Assembly (NCBI GenBank): GCA_021771715.1
Contig: JAETOO010000005.1
Span: 186,001 to 250,000, forward strand
DNA length: 64,000 nucleotides
DNA from: Oscillospiraceae bacterium
GTDB lineage: Bacteria > Bacillota > Clostridia > Lachnospirales > Lachnospiraceae
Reading direction: 5' to 3'
Shown: positions 8,521 to 17,981 of the stretch, in pieces
Numbering within the stretch: the stretch's first letter is position 1
Layout of the letters: each line of letters starts with the position of its first letter
Made by a program: the position numbers and the translations under genes
The notes under the pieces: generated by a model
The model's input: only the letters and a program-made list of their open reading frames with translations
What the model was told of the DNA's origin: nothing
Database searches by the model: none

Positions 8521-10386
8521 CTACTTCTTTTCAAGACAGACACCTCCCCCGTAGCTCGCCGCGCCGCAGCCGCTGCAGCGCACCCGGCAGTTCGGCGTGA
8601 CCTCGCGCTCATGCGCCCGCTGCCACTCCCGCCACAGAAATTTCTTCGTGACTCCGATGCGGATGAAATCCCACGGAAAGATCTCGTCCTCCGACCGCTC
8701 GCGCAGCGTGTAGAAATCCATGTCCAGTCCGGCTTCGGCGAACGCGTCCACCCAGCGCTCATAATTCCAGTACTCCGTCCAGGCGTCGAACAGTGCCCCG
8801 TGCTCGTAGGCGATGCGGATGGCCTTGGCCACTCTCCGGTCGCCGCGCGCGAAGATTCCCTCGAGCACCGTCTCGTCTGCCTGGTGCCAGTTGTAGCGGA
8901 TGCTCTTCTGGTTCTTCATCGCCTTGATCTCGTGGTTGACGGTCTTCGCAAAGCCGAGGTAATCGCCGGGCGTGTACATCCTCGCCCACTGGAACGGCGT
9001 GAAAGGCTTTGGCACAAAGAAGGAGGTACTGACGGTGATCTGGCACTTCCCGGCGCGCGCTTCCTTTGGAATCTCGTCATAGTAGGTCGTGGCAATTTTC
9101 TCTGCGAGGTGCGCGATGTCCTTGCGGTCCTCTTCCTCCTCGAGCGGGAGGCCGAGCATGAAGTACAGCTTGACCTTGTTCCAGCCGCCGTGGAAGGCCT
9201 GGGAGGCGCCCACTAAGATGTCTTCCTCGGTCAGCCCCTTGTTGATGACGTTGCGCATGCGCTGCGAGCCGGCCTCCGGGGCAAAGGTCAGGCTGCTCTT
9301 CTTGATGTCCTGCACCTTGCTCATCACGTCGAGCGAAAAGGCGTCGATGCGCAGGGACGGCAGGCAGATGTTGATGTTCTGGTTCTGGAACTCGTCGATC
9401 AGGTAGTTGACGATTCCGGCCAGATCGGAGTAGTCGCTGGAGCTCAGGGAGCTCAGGGAGATCTCCTCGTGTCCGGTATGCTTGAGCATGCGCTCGGCGT
9501 GCTGCTTGAGGATCTCGAGGCTCCGCTCACGCGTGGGCCGGTAGAGCATGCCTGCCTGGCAGAACCGGCAGCCGCGGATGCAGCCGCGCTGGATCTCGAG
9601 TACGACGCGGTCCTGCGTCACCTTGATGTAGGGGACGACGGGCGACTCCGGGTAGGGCGCGTTGGTGACGTCCATCTCCACCTGCTTCTCGACGACGGCC
9701 GGAACGCCCTCCTCGATTGGCGCAAAGGAAGCGATCGTGCCGTCCTCGCGGTAAGTTGTCTCGTAGAGCGAGGGCACGTAGATGCCGGGGATCCGGGAGG
9801 CGCGGCGCAGGAAGTCTCTGCGCGAAACGCCGTTTTGGCGGCACTCCTTGTAGAGGTCGAGCAGCGGATCGTAGACGGTCTCGCCCTCTCCGATGTAGAA
9901 CAGGTCAAAAAATTCCGCGATCGGCTCCGGGTTGTAGGCGCAGGGGCCGCCGCCGATGACGATCGGGCAGTCCTCTCCTCTCCTCGCTGCGGAAAGCGGA
10001 ATGCCGGACAGATCCAGGATCTGCAGGATATTGGTGTAGCACATCTCGTACTGCAGCGTGATCCCGAGAAAATCAAACTCCTTGACCGGGTCCTGGGATT
10101 CGAGTGCAAAGAGCGGGATGTGCTGTTCGCGCATGACCTTGTCGAGGTCGACCCAGGGGGAATAGACGCGCTCGCACCAGACATCTGAGCGCCGGTTGAA
10201 CATGTCGTAGAGGATCTGGATGCCCAGATGCGACATGCCGATCTCGTAGACGTCCGGGAAGCACATGCAGAACCGGATGTCTACGCTTTCTTTGTCCTTC
10301 ATGACGGCATTCACCTCGCCGCCGATGTAGCGGGCAGGCTTTTCAATGCTAAGCAATATTTCATCAGGAAGCGCTAGTTTCCTCAT
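8521..10386 (-). CDS. TIGR03960 B12-binding-like radical SAM protein
   Basis: The 621-residue protein has an N-terminal Rossmann-like cobalamin-binding-type domain (FPDVYEIGMSHLGIQILYDM) and a radical SAM core whose [4Fe-4S] ligands are the three Cys of CIRGCRFC. The C-terminus is Cys-rich (CRVRCSGCGAASYGGGVC). The family is conserved in Clostridia immediately upstream of TIGR03936 and rng, as here. A role in RNA or ribosome maturation has been suggested by context only. The ATG at 10386 with AAGG upstream is preferred to 10437 because it gives the family start MRKLALPDEILLSIEKPARY. Confidence 0.9.
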   Translation of the reverse strand: MRKLALPDEILLSIEKPARYIGGEVNAVMKDKESVDIRFCMCFPDVYEIGMSHLGIQILYDMFNRRSDVWCERVYSPWVDLDKVMREQHIPLFALESQDPVKEFDFLGITLQYEMCYTNILQILDLSGIPLSAARRGEDCPIVIGGGPCAYNPEPIAEFFDLFYIGEGETVYDPLLDLYKECRQNGVSRRDFLRRASRIPGIYVPSLYETTYREDGTIASFAPIEEGVPAVVEKQVEMDVTNAPYPESPVVPYIKVTQDRVVLEIQRGCIRGCRFCQAGMLYRPTRERSLEILKQHAERMLKHTGHEEISLSSLSSSDYSDLAGIVNYLIDEFQNQNINICLPSLRIDAFSLDVMSKVQDIKKSSLTFAPEAGSQRMRNVINKGLTEEDILVGASQAFHGGWNKVKLYFMLGLPLEEEEDRKDIAHLAEKIATTYYDEIPKEARAGKCQITVSTSFFVPKPFTPFQWARMYTPGDYLGFAKTVNHEIKAMKNQKSIRYNWHQADETVLEGIFARGDRRVAKAIRIAYEHGALFDAWTEYWNYERWVDAFAEAGLDMDFYTLRERSEDEIFPWDFIRIGVTKKFLWREWQRAHEREVTPNCRVRCSGCGAASYGGGVCLEKK

Positions 10387-10550
10387 TTTCTTATCCTTAC
10401 CTCGTTTCTGTTGATTGCAGAGGCTGCGTTTTCCCATTAAAAAACAGGGAAGCGCAAACGGCAGCCCCAGACTGTACTAAGTATACCATAGAAGGGGAAA
10501 ATAACAAACAAAATTCTTGTTTTTCGGGAGAAATGTTCTATGACAGAAGA

Positions 10551-10584
10551 AACGACGCCCGTCTGTGCTTAGACGAGCGCCGTT
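10551..10584 (-). terminator. Probable terminator of the PG-binding protein gene
   Basis: A 13-bp stem with wobbles pairs AACGACGCCCGTCT (10551-10564) with AGACGAGCGCCGTT (10571-10584). On the minus strand it is followed by a moderately T-rich run. Confidence 0.55.
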
Positions 10585-10640
10585 CCAAGAAACATAACGT
10601 TACCCTATACGAAAATGAAGGAGTGTAAAATGGTTTCCGC

Positions 10641-12884
10641 TTAGCCGAGCGGTATGGAAATATCACTCACCTCAAAGAGCGGCGTTAAGTTGCCTCTCTG
10701 TGGCCCGCTGACATTCAGGCAGATGCTCAGCGATTCGATCTGATCGATTCCGTTTGCCGCCAGGAAGTCCTGGTTGATGGTTAGACCGCGAAGCCAGGTT
10801 CTTCCTGCCAATTCATAATTCCAGTGATAAAAATCTTCATCCTCAATTCCGTTGATCTTCATATCGTCGATATGAAATCCGGCCGCTTCATTCGAGTCAT
10901 TTTGGAGTGCGCACGCGACGTACGCAGGAGTATCCGCAGTAGCCTCGACGTATTTCGCATACAAGGTAAATCCATTGCCGCTGTAAACGTTCTGCATATC
11001 CTCGCCCAGCTCCGTATCCATCTCCTCATACGCGGAGGTGCGGATCACGGAAGGAGTGATTGGGACAATCGGGTCAAAGTTTTCATCATAGATGGAAAAC
11101 TGCACTTCGATTTCTCCTATGTTCTCGATGCCTGCGGCTTCCAATGCATACGTGTCCAGGAAAACCGCATCCGTAACGGTCTCTTTGGCAGCCACATCAA
11201 TATAGGCGCCCCCGCTCACCTGGAAGCCGTTAATATAAACGTAGTCATCTTCTCCCATCACCTGTCCGTCAACAGAGCTAAAGGAGACCGTCGCGTCCTC
11301 ATCCGTGTTGTTGGTGATCTCCAGATAAAGCTTCAGGGTGCCATCCCAGTTCTGTCCGGCTCCGATCGCCTTGATCACAACCCCATCGCTGTCATAGATG
11401 GTCTGCTTCTCCACCGTAAAGCCAAGAAGCGCCTGCTCCTCTGCCATCGCCGCCTCCGACTGCTCCTGCGCCGCCGCTTCCGCTTCCGCAGCTGCTTCTT
11501 CGGATCGTTCTTTTGCCGCATTCCGGTCTTCTTCCGATCCGAACAGATACTCGATCTCGGCCAGCGTTTCATAGTAGCCGCCTAAAATTTCCAGAGGGCA
11601 ATAGGCATTTGTTATCTCGGATGTTTCGTCGATGCCCTCAAGCTCCAGTCTGAGGTATCCGTAGGTTCTGGTTCCAGGCAATGCTTTTCCATAGCAGTAG
11701 CGATATTCTACCGCTTCTCCGTTTAACACGGCAGCAGAGTCATACCCATAATCCAGACTGACGATGTCCTGGCTGTGATTTTCCAGAACCATGCCAAAAT
11801 AGCAGCTCCCGTTCACTGCACGCATCAGCCCCAGATCGATCAGGCGGACCTGGTCATCCTCATATAAGACGGTCCCTTCCACCTCTGTCCAGACGCCATC
11901 CCACGCGGCATCCGGGATTTCTACCTCGGTCAGAGTGCCGGCATCTGTGAAGAGGGCATCTTCCTCCTCGAATTCATCCGTCCCGTCCAGCAGTAATTCT
12001 TCAGACAGGCCGATCACGCCCACGGAGGTCTCCAGCTTCGAAACCTTCTCATAGGAGAAAATGTCCCTAAGATCCGAATCAACCTCTATCGTAATGTTTT
12101 TGATCGTGCCCGCGTTCACATAGAGCGTTTCATCCGACTCAGAAAACTCGCCGTCTAAAGCAAACATAAGACAGGTACGCAGCTGCATCATATAAAAATA
12201 AGGATCCGGCACTGTTTCCAGTGAAACCTCATTGGCAACCAGCTCTCCGGGCATCACCACCACAGGATATTCCGATGCGTTCTGCACGCGGTACTCCACC
12301 GCCTTCCCGTCCTGGGATAGAGCTGCCGTCACCGCCACCTGGTGGGCATTGTAGATGACCGTTCCCTCTATCTCGATTTCTTCAACCGGGTCAGACGGCG
12401 CTTCCGCCGCAGTTTCTGAAGCTTCCGCGGAAGTCTCTGCTACTTCTGCCGGATTCTCTGTTACTTCCGCCGCATTCTCAGATCCTTCTGCAGCATTCCC
12501 GGATCCCTCCGCTGCGGCTTCCGTTTCCGGGGCTGGGGCGCTTTGGGCGTCAGCGCCGTTTTCTTCGGTTCCCGCCGCCGGAAGCCCCATACTCGCCAGC
12601 AGCGCATCGTCAATCTCCCCGCTTGGCGTCAGCTGATGTTCATTCTGCCAGGCAGCGATTGCCTCCGCCGTTCTGCTGCCGGCAATTCCGTCCGCCGTCC
12701 CGCAGTCAAACCCGGCTTCGTTCAGCTTTTCCTGCACCGCCTGCACCGTATCCGCATCGGAATACACCTGTGCCTGCGCCTGGACGCAGAACAGGGAAAC
12801 TGCCCCGATCACCGCTCCTAAAAATGCGCTTCTTCTGTTCCGTTTTTTCACCATTTCCGCTTCTCCTCTCTTTTTGTCGGTCAT
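10641..12884 (-). CDS. Secreted peptidoglycan-binding protein, function unknown
   Basis: Starting at the ATG at 12884 (GGAGG 7 nt upstream) the protein has about 747 residues. An in-frame ATG at 12854, also with a good site, may be the real start because it directly begins a signal peptide (MVKKRNRRSAFLGAVIGA...AQAQ). Next comes a PG_binding_1 domain (DTVQAVQEKLNEAGFDCG..DGIAGSRTAEAIAAWQ). A 7-residue repeat linker follows (SENAAEV, SETAAEA; exact 21-nt period at 12400-12504). The remaining 550 or so residues are beta-rich with no recognised family, plus a short Ala/Glu coiled segment near 500. It probably acts at the cell wall. It lies beside the kinase operon in the same orientation. Confidence 0.75.
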   Translation of the reverse strand: MTDKKRGEAEMVKKRNRRSAFLGAVIGAVSLFCVQAQAQVYSDADTVQAVQEKLNEAGFDCGTADGIAGSRTAEAIAAWQNEHQLTPSGEIDDALLASMGLPAAGTEENGADAQSAPAPETEAAAEGSGNAAEGSENAAEVTENPAEVAETSAEASETAAEAPSDPVEEIEIEGTVIYNAHQVAVTAALSQDGKAVEYRVQNASEYPVVVMPGELVANEVSLETVPDPYFYMMQLRTCLMFALDGEFSESDETLYVNAGTIKNITIEVDSDLRDIFSYEKVSKLETSVGVIGLSEELLLDGTDEFEEEDALFTDAGTLTEVEIPDAAWDGVWTEVEGTVLYEDDQVRLIDLGLMRAVNGSCYFGMVLENHSQDIVSLDYGYDSAAVLNGEAVEYRYCYGKALPGTRTYGYLRLELEGIDETSEITNAYCPLEILGGYYETLAEIEYLFGSEEDRNAAKERSEEAAAEAEAAAQEQSEAAMAEEQALLGFTVEKQTIYDSDGVVIKAIGAGQNWDGTLKLYLEITNNTDEDATVSFSSVDGQVMGEDDYVYINGFQVSGGAYIDVAAKETVTDAVFLDTYALEAAGIENIGEIEVQFSIYDENFDPIVPITPSVIRTSAYEEMDTELGEDMQNVYSGNGFTLYAKYVEATADTPAYVACALQNDSNEAAGFHIDDMKINGIEDEDFYHWNYELAGRTWLRGLTINQDFLAANGIDQIESLSICLNVSGPQRGNLTPLFEVSDISIPLG

Positions 12885-12996
12885 GAGCAAACCTCCACAT
12901 GGTAAGGTCATGCGAGGCACACGTTTGTCCTCGATCAGTATACCACAGCGCGCTCGTTCTCCCCGTAACATGCAAGGTCCCTTTTCGGGCAATCAT

Positions 12997-13035
12997 ACAG
13001 CCGGGACTCTGCGGCGGATGCAAAGTCCCGGCTGT
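12997..13035. terminator. Hairpin after the kinase gene
   Basis: A perfect 12-bp stem pairs ACAGCCGGGACT (12997-13008) with AGTCCCGGCTGT (13024-13035), directly next to the kinase stop codon. There is no T-tract on either side, so termination or 3'-end protection is possible but not certain. Confidence 0.5.
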
Positions 13036-15225
13036 TTAATAAGTGATATCGATTCCGTTTACTTCAAAGGGGCCGCCCTCCTTCTGCCGCTCCTCCCACC
13101 ACTTTGTGGTGGCCATAGCGCCCCAGCCGATTTCCCTCAGGCTTTGCGGAAATGCAATCTCCTCCAGATTCTCACAGAAGAAAAAGCACCGTTCCCCCAG
13201 ACTGACAATCCCCTCCGGAAGCACCACCTTCTGCAGCTCCATATGCTGCTGGAAAGCATTGTCCGCGATGCGGCGGATCCCCAGATTTTCCGGGATCACA
13301 AGCTCGGTTTCCTCCCCCAGCCATGCGATCAGGAACTCTCCCAGGACAATATAGTCGCTGTTCTTTTTCTGCTCCTCGTACCACGCTGTCCCCTTAAAAG
13401 CATCTTCTCCAATGGAGGACACCGTTTCCGGCAGCCGGATGTCCTTCAGGCTCTGGCAGACCTGAAACGCATTCGCTCCGATTCGTTCCACTTTCGATGG
13501 AATCGTGATCGCCTCCAAAGCGGAACAGTTGTTGAACGTGCTTGCAGGAATTTCCCGCAGGTCGGAGGGAAGGGTGACCGAGGCAAGAGCAGAACAGCAG
13601 AAAAAGACTTCCTCCCCCAATTCCTCCACGGTGTCCCCCAGAGTCACGCTCCTGAGCGTTTCATTTTGCGCAAACGCCCTGCCGCAGATCTTCCGGATGC
13701 CCATATCCTCAGAAATCGTCACAGCCTCCTCGTCTCCGAAGTAGGCCAGCAGGAGGTCGTTTGCGATCAGGAAACCGCCCTCCTTCTTCCGCTCTTCCAG
13801 CCAGATTGTGCTGTTGAATGCGTCCGGACCGATCTCCCTGACAGAGGACGGAATTTCAAGCTCCGCCAGATTAAAGCAGAGCCCGAACGCCATTTCGGAG
13901 ATGGTTTCCAGCCCTTCCGGCAGATCCACCTTTTCCAGCGCCAGACAGTTCAAAAACGCCAATCGCCCGATTTCCTTCAGCGAGGAGGGAAAAGTGATCT
14001 CCTTCAGATTCTGGCAGCCCTGAAATACATACGCTCCGATGGTCCGAAGCCCCTCCGGCAGCTCCACCCTCTGCAGCGACAGGCAATTTCCAAACTGCTG
14101 TTCCACATCCGTCACATTCCCCCGGATCACCAGCTTCTTTATCCCGCCGCTGTTTTTCTGCCAGTCCTGCACTTCCTCCGTATAGGAAGTAAGGACCCCG
14201 TCTCCCTGAAACGTCAGGGTGCCGTCCCGGCCAAGGCTCCAGGTAAACCCATCCTCGCGCTCCTGCTGCATCACCGGCGTGTTCCACCAGGCCAGGGCTC
14301 CGGCTGTGCCGACCACGGCGAGCAAAACGGCTGCAGCAGCAGCTTTCTGCAGACGGCTTAAAGAGCCAACCATCCTGCCCACCCTGCTTTTCTCGTGGCG
14401 CAGACACCGCTCCAGAGCTCTGCGAAGCGTCGCGGCCCTCCGATAACGCTTGTCCGGGCGAAAGGCACAGGCCTTCCCAAGAATCCGGGCGAACTCCGCG
14501 GAGGCATCCGCAGGGGCGGGAAACGGCGCGCCGGCCATCCGCTTTTTCAGAGCCGCCTCGCTGTCCTTGTAGCTGATTATCTGTTTCTCTTTGGAGACAA
14601 AGGGCTCTCTCCCGCGATTCATGATCCGGTAAAATACCATGCCCAGAGAATAGATGTCGGCAGTCCGGTCACATTTTTGTCCATGAAACATTTCCGGAGC
14701 CATATAGGAAAACGTTCCCTGAATCCTATGGCTTTCTTCCGTCTGCGCCGGCTCTGCCGCGATACCGAAATCTCCCAGCTTTGCCCTTCCCTGTGCCGTG
14801 ATCAGGATGTTCTCCGGCTTGATATCTCTGTGGATGATTCGTTCCTGCTCGCATTTCTCCAGTCCCCGGCAGAGATCGATCATCATCCGCAGCGCTTCCT
14901 CCTCCGGGAGCGGCCTTTCATGGAGGAGCTCTGCCAGGCTTTTCAGGTACTCCATCCTCAGAAACACCTTCCATTGTCCCCCATCCGTCTCCTCAATGCG
15001 GGAATCCTCCAGCTCCACGATATACGGGCATCCTCCAAGCCGTGTCAGCGACTGCACCTCAAAGGAATCCGCAGGAACACGCATGACTTTCACGGCTGAG
15101 ACATGCCCGCTTTGATTCTCCGCGCGATAGACGTTCCCGCAGGAACCCTCGCCGATCTTTTCTCTGACGGTCCACGCGGACCATTCTTCCGGCAACTTGC
15201 AGATTTCTGTCTCTCTCTCCTCCAT
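13036..15225 (-). CDS. Transmembrane Ser/Thr kinase with extracellular leucine-rich repeats
   Basis: The 729-residue protein has a PknB-like kinase domain (residues 18-280). It has a glycine loop (GEGSCGNVY, 25-33), catalytic Lys46, HRDIKPEN (132-139), DFG (152-154) and an APE-type motif (MAPEM), all intact. One membrane helix follows (about 294-314). The outer half is BspA-type LRR_5 repeats (LPEGLRTIGAYVFQGCQNL and similar), normally used for protein binding. It would sense something outside and phosphorylate cytoplasmic targets. The ATG at 15225 has AAGGAG upstream and overlaps the TGA of the preceding gene by one base, showing an operon. Kinase-LRR fusions of this order are unusual in bacteria. 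Confidence 0.88.
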   Translation of the reverse strand: MEERETEICKLPEEWSAWTVREKIGEGSCGNVYRAENQSGHVSAVKVMRVPADSFEVQSLTRLGGCPYIVELEDSRIEETDGGQWKVFLRMEYLKSLAELLHERPLPEEEALRMMIDLCRGLEKCEQERIIHRDIKPENILITAQGRAKLGDFGIAAEPAQTEESHRIQGTFSYMAPEMFHGQKCDRTADIYSLGMVFYRIMNRGREPFVSKEKQIISYKDSEAALKKRMAGAPFPAPADASAEFARILGKACAFRPDKRYRRAATLRRALERCLRHEKSRVGRMVGSLSRLQKAAAAAVLLAVVGTAGALAWWNTPVMQQEREDGFTWSLGRDGTLTFQGDGVLTSYTEEVQDWQKNSGGIKKLVIRGNVTDVEQQFGNCLSLQRVELPEGLRTIGAYVFQGCQNLKEITFPSSLKEIGRLAFLNCLALEKVDLPEGLETISEMAFGLCFNLAELEIPSSVREIGPDAFNSTIWLEERKKEGGFLIANDLLLAYFGDEEAVTISEDMGIRKICGRAFAQNETLRSVTLGDTVEELGEEVFFCCSALASVTLPSDLREIPASTFNNCSALEAITIPSKVERIGANAFQVCQSLKDIRLPETVSSIGEDAFKGTAWYEEQKKNSDYIVLGEFLIAWLGEETELVIPENLGIRRIADNAFQQHMELQKVVLPEGIVSLGERCFFFCENLEEIAFPQSLREIGWGAMATTKWWEERQKEGGPFEVNGIDITY

Positions 15226-16418
15226 CACAGTCTCTCCTTGCTGTTTTTCCCGTAAGACATCTCCCACACATCCTGGAAGGTTCCAAGCGGTTCATCCGCC
15301 ATCAGACACATCGTGACAAACGCTTCATAGGGATTGGCAAAATACAGCCCTGCCATATGACATTCCATCAGGATCGCATTCGCTTCCCGGATAAAGTCAT
15401 CCCGCCTCCGATCCGGCGAGCCCTCCTTTTTGCTGTAAAGATAAAATAAAAAGGTAATAAGATCAAACCGGTTCACCGGCCGCTTCCGCCCAAGAAGCAT
15501 ATTCATGCGCTGACGGCTCATCTTATGGCGGAGAAACGCTTTTTCCAGAGAAGATTCTGAAATCGGTTTCAGATTTCCCGCCGGGTCCTTCGGGATCCCG
15601 CAGCCAAATACGTTTTCGATTTCATAGGACAATCCGCTCCCGCTTTTTGCGCAGAGCGCCGCCACCCGGTCGTAGAGCTTTTTAAATTCACGGAAAGCGG
15701 TTTCCTCGCCCTCAGGCCGGTTCCCCTTCAGATAGCGCAGGTAGTCCCTCAGCGTATGCTCCTCCCAGAGACACAGCTTCGGGCTCATGGAGACGCTGTT
15801 CAGATAATCCTTGTCTGCCTTCGGCGTCTCCTTGTCACGCTCAGCTTCCTCCAGCAGCCGTTTTGCCGCGTCAAAGCTCAGATGGTGATGGAGACAATAC
15901 CAGTAGATTGTTTCCGCCGGATCATAGAAATCAAAGTCGGTCTCCTTCAGGCACTTCGTCAGAAAGTCCGTCACATCCCTGTCATCCATACGGAGGCCGA
16001 ACCCGAGGAGAAACACCGTCTTCCGCTGAACCGATTCTCTGGTAAGCCAGCCCCGGATGATTCCGGTGGATCTCTTCTGGGACGGCTGGAAGGAAAACAC
16101 CATGTGATTTTCAAAAAATGCATTGCGTATGATTTCCACATAAACAGAATCCGGGATGCTGTCGAACGGTTCTTCCAGCTCTGCCCGGATATAGATGTAT
16201 CGTTTCAGATAAACAGAAAAGGGGATTGCCGTTGTCTCTCTGGTCAGGTAGCGGTAAATCAGCTGCGCGTCGCAGGTCTCAAACTCCAGAGCGGAGAGGA
16301 TCTGATCCATTTTTTGAATCGCACGTTTTGTATACTTAAAGATACTGACGGTGCGGTCATCCTGAAAATAGTATTGGTTGAGATATTCTTCGTAATTGTC
16401 CAAGCTTGTCACGTTCAT
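15225..16418 (-). CDS. Unknown protein, translationally coupled to the LRR kinase
   Basis: The 397-residue cytoplasmic protein has no signal peptide or membrane helix and matches no family that I recognise. It is predicted mostly helical and charged. A basic segment near residues 288-316 (MSRQRMNMLLGRKRPVNRF) could contact nucleic acid or protein, but this is a guess. It is first in a two-gene operon, and its stop codon overlaps the kinase start (TGATG). That arrangement suggests a dedicated partner such as a substrate, adaptor or regulator. AAGGAAA precedes the ATG. Confidence 0.7.
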   Translation of the reverse strand: MNVTSLDNYEEYLNQYYFQDDRTVSIFKYTKRAIQKMDQILSALEFETCDAQLIYRYLTRETTAIPFSVYLKRYIYIRAELEEPFDSIPDSVYVEIIRNAFFENHMVFSFQPSQKRSTGIIRGWLTRESVQRKTVFLLGFGLRMDDRDVTDFLTKCLKETDFDFYDPAETIYWYCLHHHLSFDAAKRLLEEAERDKETPKADKDYLNSVSMSPKLCLWEEHTLRDYLRYLKGNRPEGEETAFREFKKLYDRVAALCAKSGSGLSYEIENVFGCGIPKDPAGNLKPISESSLEKAFLRHKMSRQRMNMLLGRKRPVNRFDLITFLFYLYSKKEGSPDRRRDDFIREANAILMECHMAGLYFANPYEAFVTMCLMADEPLGTFQDVWEMSYGKNSKERL

Positions 16419-16532
16419 TTGTGTGTTTTCCTTCCGGAAGGATCGTGGGAGCCGTCCTGGAGCATTGGCTGGCCGCTTTACAGGTATGAAAAAATGCGCG
16501 CTTTGGCGCAGGATGTTTTCGAAATTATAGCA

Positions 16533-16613
16533 TTTTTTTTCGGATCATTCAACTTAATAATATTTTGCTTTGCGCATCATTTTTTTCGAATCATGCAACT
16601 TGATAATACTTTG
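16533..16613. repeat. Short direct repeat in the promoter region of the kinase operon
   Basis: Two related 34-bp segments (16533-16567 and 16580-16613) share TTTTTTTCG-AATCAT-CAACTT-ATAAT-TTTG with a few differences, spaced about 47 bp apart. They lie upstream of the kinase operon and could be regulator sites or a simple duplication. Confidence 0.5.
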
Positions 16614-16730
16614 AAGAGATTGCGGAATGATCGGGAACTGTGTGTTTGGGTTTGGTTTGCTGGCGATTTGTTCTTGTTTTTTGGGGGAAAATACGGTAGG
16701 ATAAGGTGACAGGTGCATATGGAACCGGAC

Positions 16731-16972
16731 GAGAATCATGCAGGGCCGCCGGAACGCTCCGAATCGCTCGTCTACACGTGCTAAGGTCTCAGAGAGCCTG
16801 CGCATCTGCCGCCGGCAACTCACAAAATGTGCCGGATGCACATTTTGCTCAGACAATGCCGGCTAAAAATCCTGCAAGAATGCAGGATTTTTGCAGGTGC
16901 TCCGGCTTTCTGAGACCTAAGTACGTGTAAAGACTCGCGATAGTCGCGATCCGGCGGCCCTGCATGATTCTC
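16731..16972. repeat. Structured intergenic repeat, copy B (intact)
   Basis: This 242-bp element has perfect 23-bp inverted ends (16731-16753 and 16950-16972). Inside it a long stem pairs ACACGTGCTAAGGTCTCAG with CTGAGACCTAAGTACGTGT. A branch closed by GCCGGCA/TGCCGGC carries an AAAATGTGC/GCACATTTT hairpin, and a second hairpin is AAAAATCCTGC..GCAGGATTTTT. It is the same length as copy C. The inverted ends differ from copy C at four adjacent positions on the left and the complementary positions on the right. It is located between the divergent kinase operon and dppA. Confidence 0.88.
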
Positions 16973-17079
16973 TGATTGTGGCTGGCATGACGTTTTGGCG
17001 GCTCTGCATGGATTCTCTGGTTGTGGTTGGCATGACGTTCCGGCGGCCTGTATGATTCTCTGGTTGTGGCTGGCATGAA
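16953..17079. repeat. Tandem repeat of 44-45 bp extending from copy B
   Basis: There are nearly three units, starting at GGCGG (16953, 16997 and 17042). Each has the pattern GGCGGC-CTGCATG-ATTCTCTG-TTGTGG-TGGCATGA. The first unit includes most of the right inverted end of copy B, so the repeat arose by amplifying the edge of that element. Confidence 0.85.
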
Positions 17080-17140
17080 CTGGTAACAGAAGGAAGTTGA
17101 AAACAGGATAATTATTATATGTAGAAGGGAAGGATTGGGA

Positions 17141-17935
17141 ATGAAGGTATATATCAGTGTTGATTTTGAAGGGGTGACGGGGTCGACCTCGTGGAGTTCG
17201 ACGAATCTTGGGGATATTGAGCATGCGGCGATCGCTGCGCAGATGAAGGCGGAGGCGATGGCGGCCGCGAAGGGAGCGATCGAGGCGGGGGCCGATGAGG
17301 TCTACATTAAGGACGCGCATGATTCGGGGCGGAATTTTGACATTACGGGGTTTCCGCGGCAGTGCCGGTTTATCCGCGACTGGATGTGCAGTCCGGAGTC
17401 GATGGTCGGCGGACTGACGCCGGAGTTTGACGCGCTGCTGTATGTCGGTTACCACAGTCCGGCGGGCTCGGACGGCAGCCCGCTGAGCCACACGATGAAC
17501 CGCGGGAACAACTATGTGAAGCTCAACGGAGCGCTGTGCAGCGAGTTTTTGATGCACGCCATGTACGGCGCGGAGCTCGGCGTCCCGTCGGTCTTCCTGA
17601 GCGGCGACAAGGCGCTCTGTGAGCATGCTCACGCGTTTGACCCGAAGCTGCGCACTGTGGCGGTCAAGGAGGGCGTCGGCTGCGCGACGATCAGCATCAC
17701 GCCGGAGGAGGCGTGCGAGCGGATCCTAAGCGGCGCAAGGGATGCGGTCGAGCATCGCGGGGAGTGCCACCTGGATGTGCCGGAGACGATCACGATGGAG
17801 ATCTGCTTCAAGGATCACTACCGCGCACGCACGGCCGGCTTCTACCCGGGCGCACGCCAGACCGGGCCGTACACGGTGGAGTACACCGGAAGGACGATGC
17901 GCGAGGTCATGACCTTCCGGATGTTTGTGCTGTAA
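17141..17935 (+). CDS. dppA: M55-family D-aminopeptidase (DppA-like)
   Basis: The 264-residue zinc peptidase releases N-terminal D-amino acids from short peptides. Ligands match those recalled for Bacillus DppA: Asp8 and Glu10 (SVDFEG), His60 (KDAH), His105 (VGYHSPAG) and Glu135 (CSEF). The ATG at 17141 makes the protein begin MKVYISVDFEG as in the family. An in-frame TTG at 17135 is less likely. It is a single gene with copy B and a tandem repeat upstream. A role in recycling D-Ala peptides from peptidoglycan is plausible, and other peptidases lie at 21.6-25.4 kb. Confidence 0.92.
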   Translation: MKVYISVDFEGVTGSTSWSSTNLGDIEHAAIAAQMKAEAMAAAKGAIEAGADEVYIKDAHDSGRNFDITGFPRQCRFIRDWMCSPESMVGGLTPEFDALLYVGYHSPAGSDGSPLSHTMNRGNNYVKLNGALCSEFLMHAMYGAELGVPSVFLSGDKALCEHAHAFDPKLRTVAVKEGVGCATISITPEEACERILSGARDAVEHRGECHLDVPETITMEICFKDHYRARTAGFYPGARQTGPYTVEYTGRTMREVMTFRMFVL

Positions 17936-17981
17936 TCGGTTGTAGGAAAATATAGGGTTTGGTTTCGAATTTGCCTTCCGG

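Noticed and set aside
7564-9216. A 550-residue plus-strand ORF starting with Val/Ile/Ala-rich repeats that look like a membrane segment
   Set aside because: The hydrophobic start is the complement of the Asp/Asn/His repeat tail of the DUF2344 gene, and the rest is antisense to the radical SAM gene.
16953-17079. Tandem array considered as a CRISPR array
   Set aside because: The units are contiguous, with no unique spacers, and derive from the edge of copy B.
17135-17140. TTG start for dppA
   Set aside because: The ATG at 17141 gives the family N-terminus and aligns the zinc ligands at residues 8, 10 and 60.
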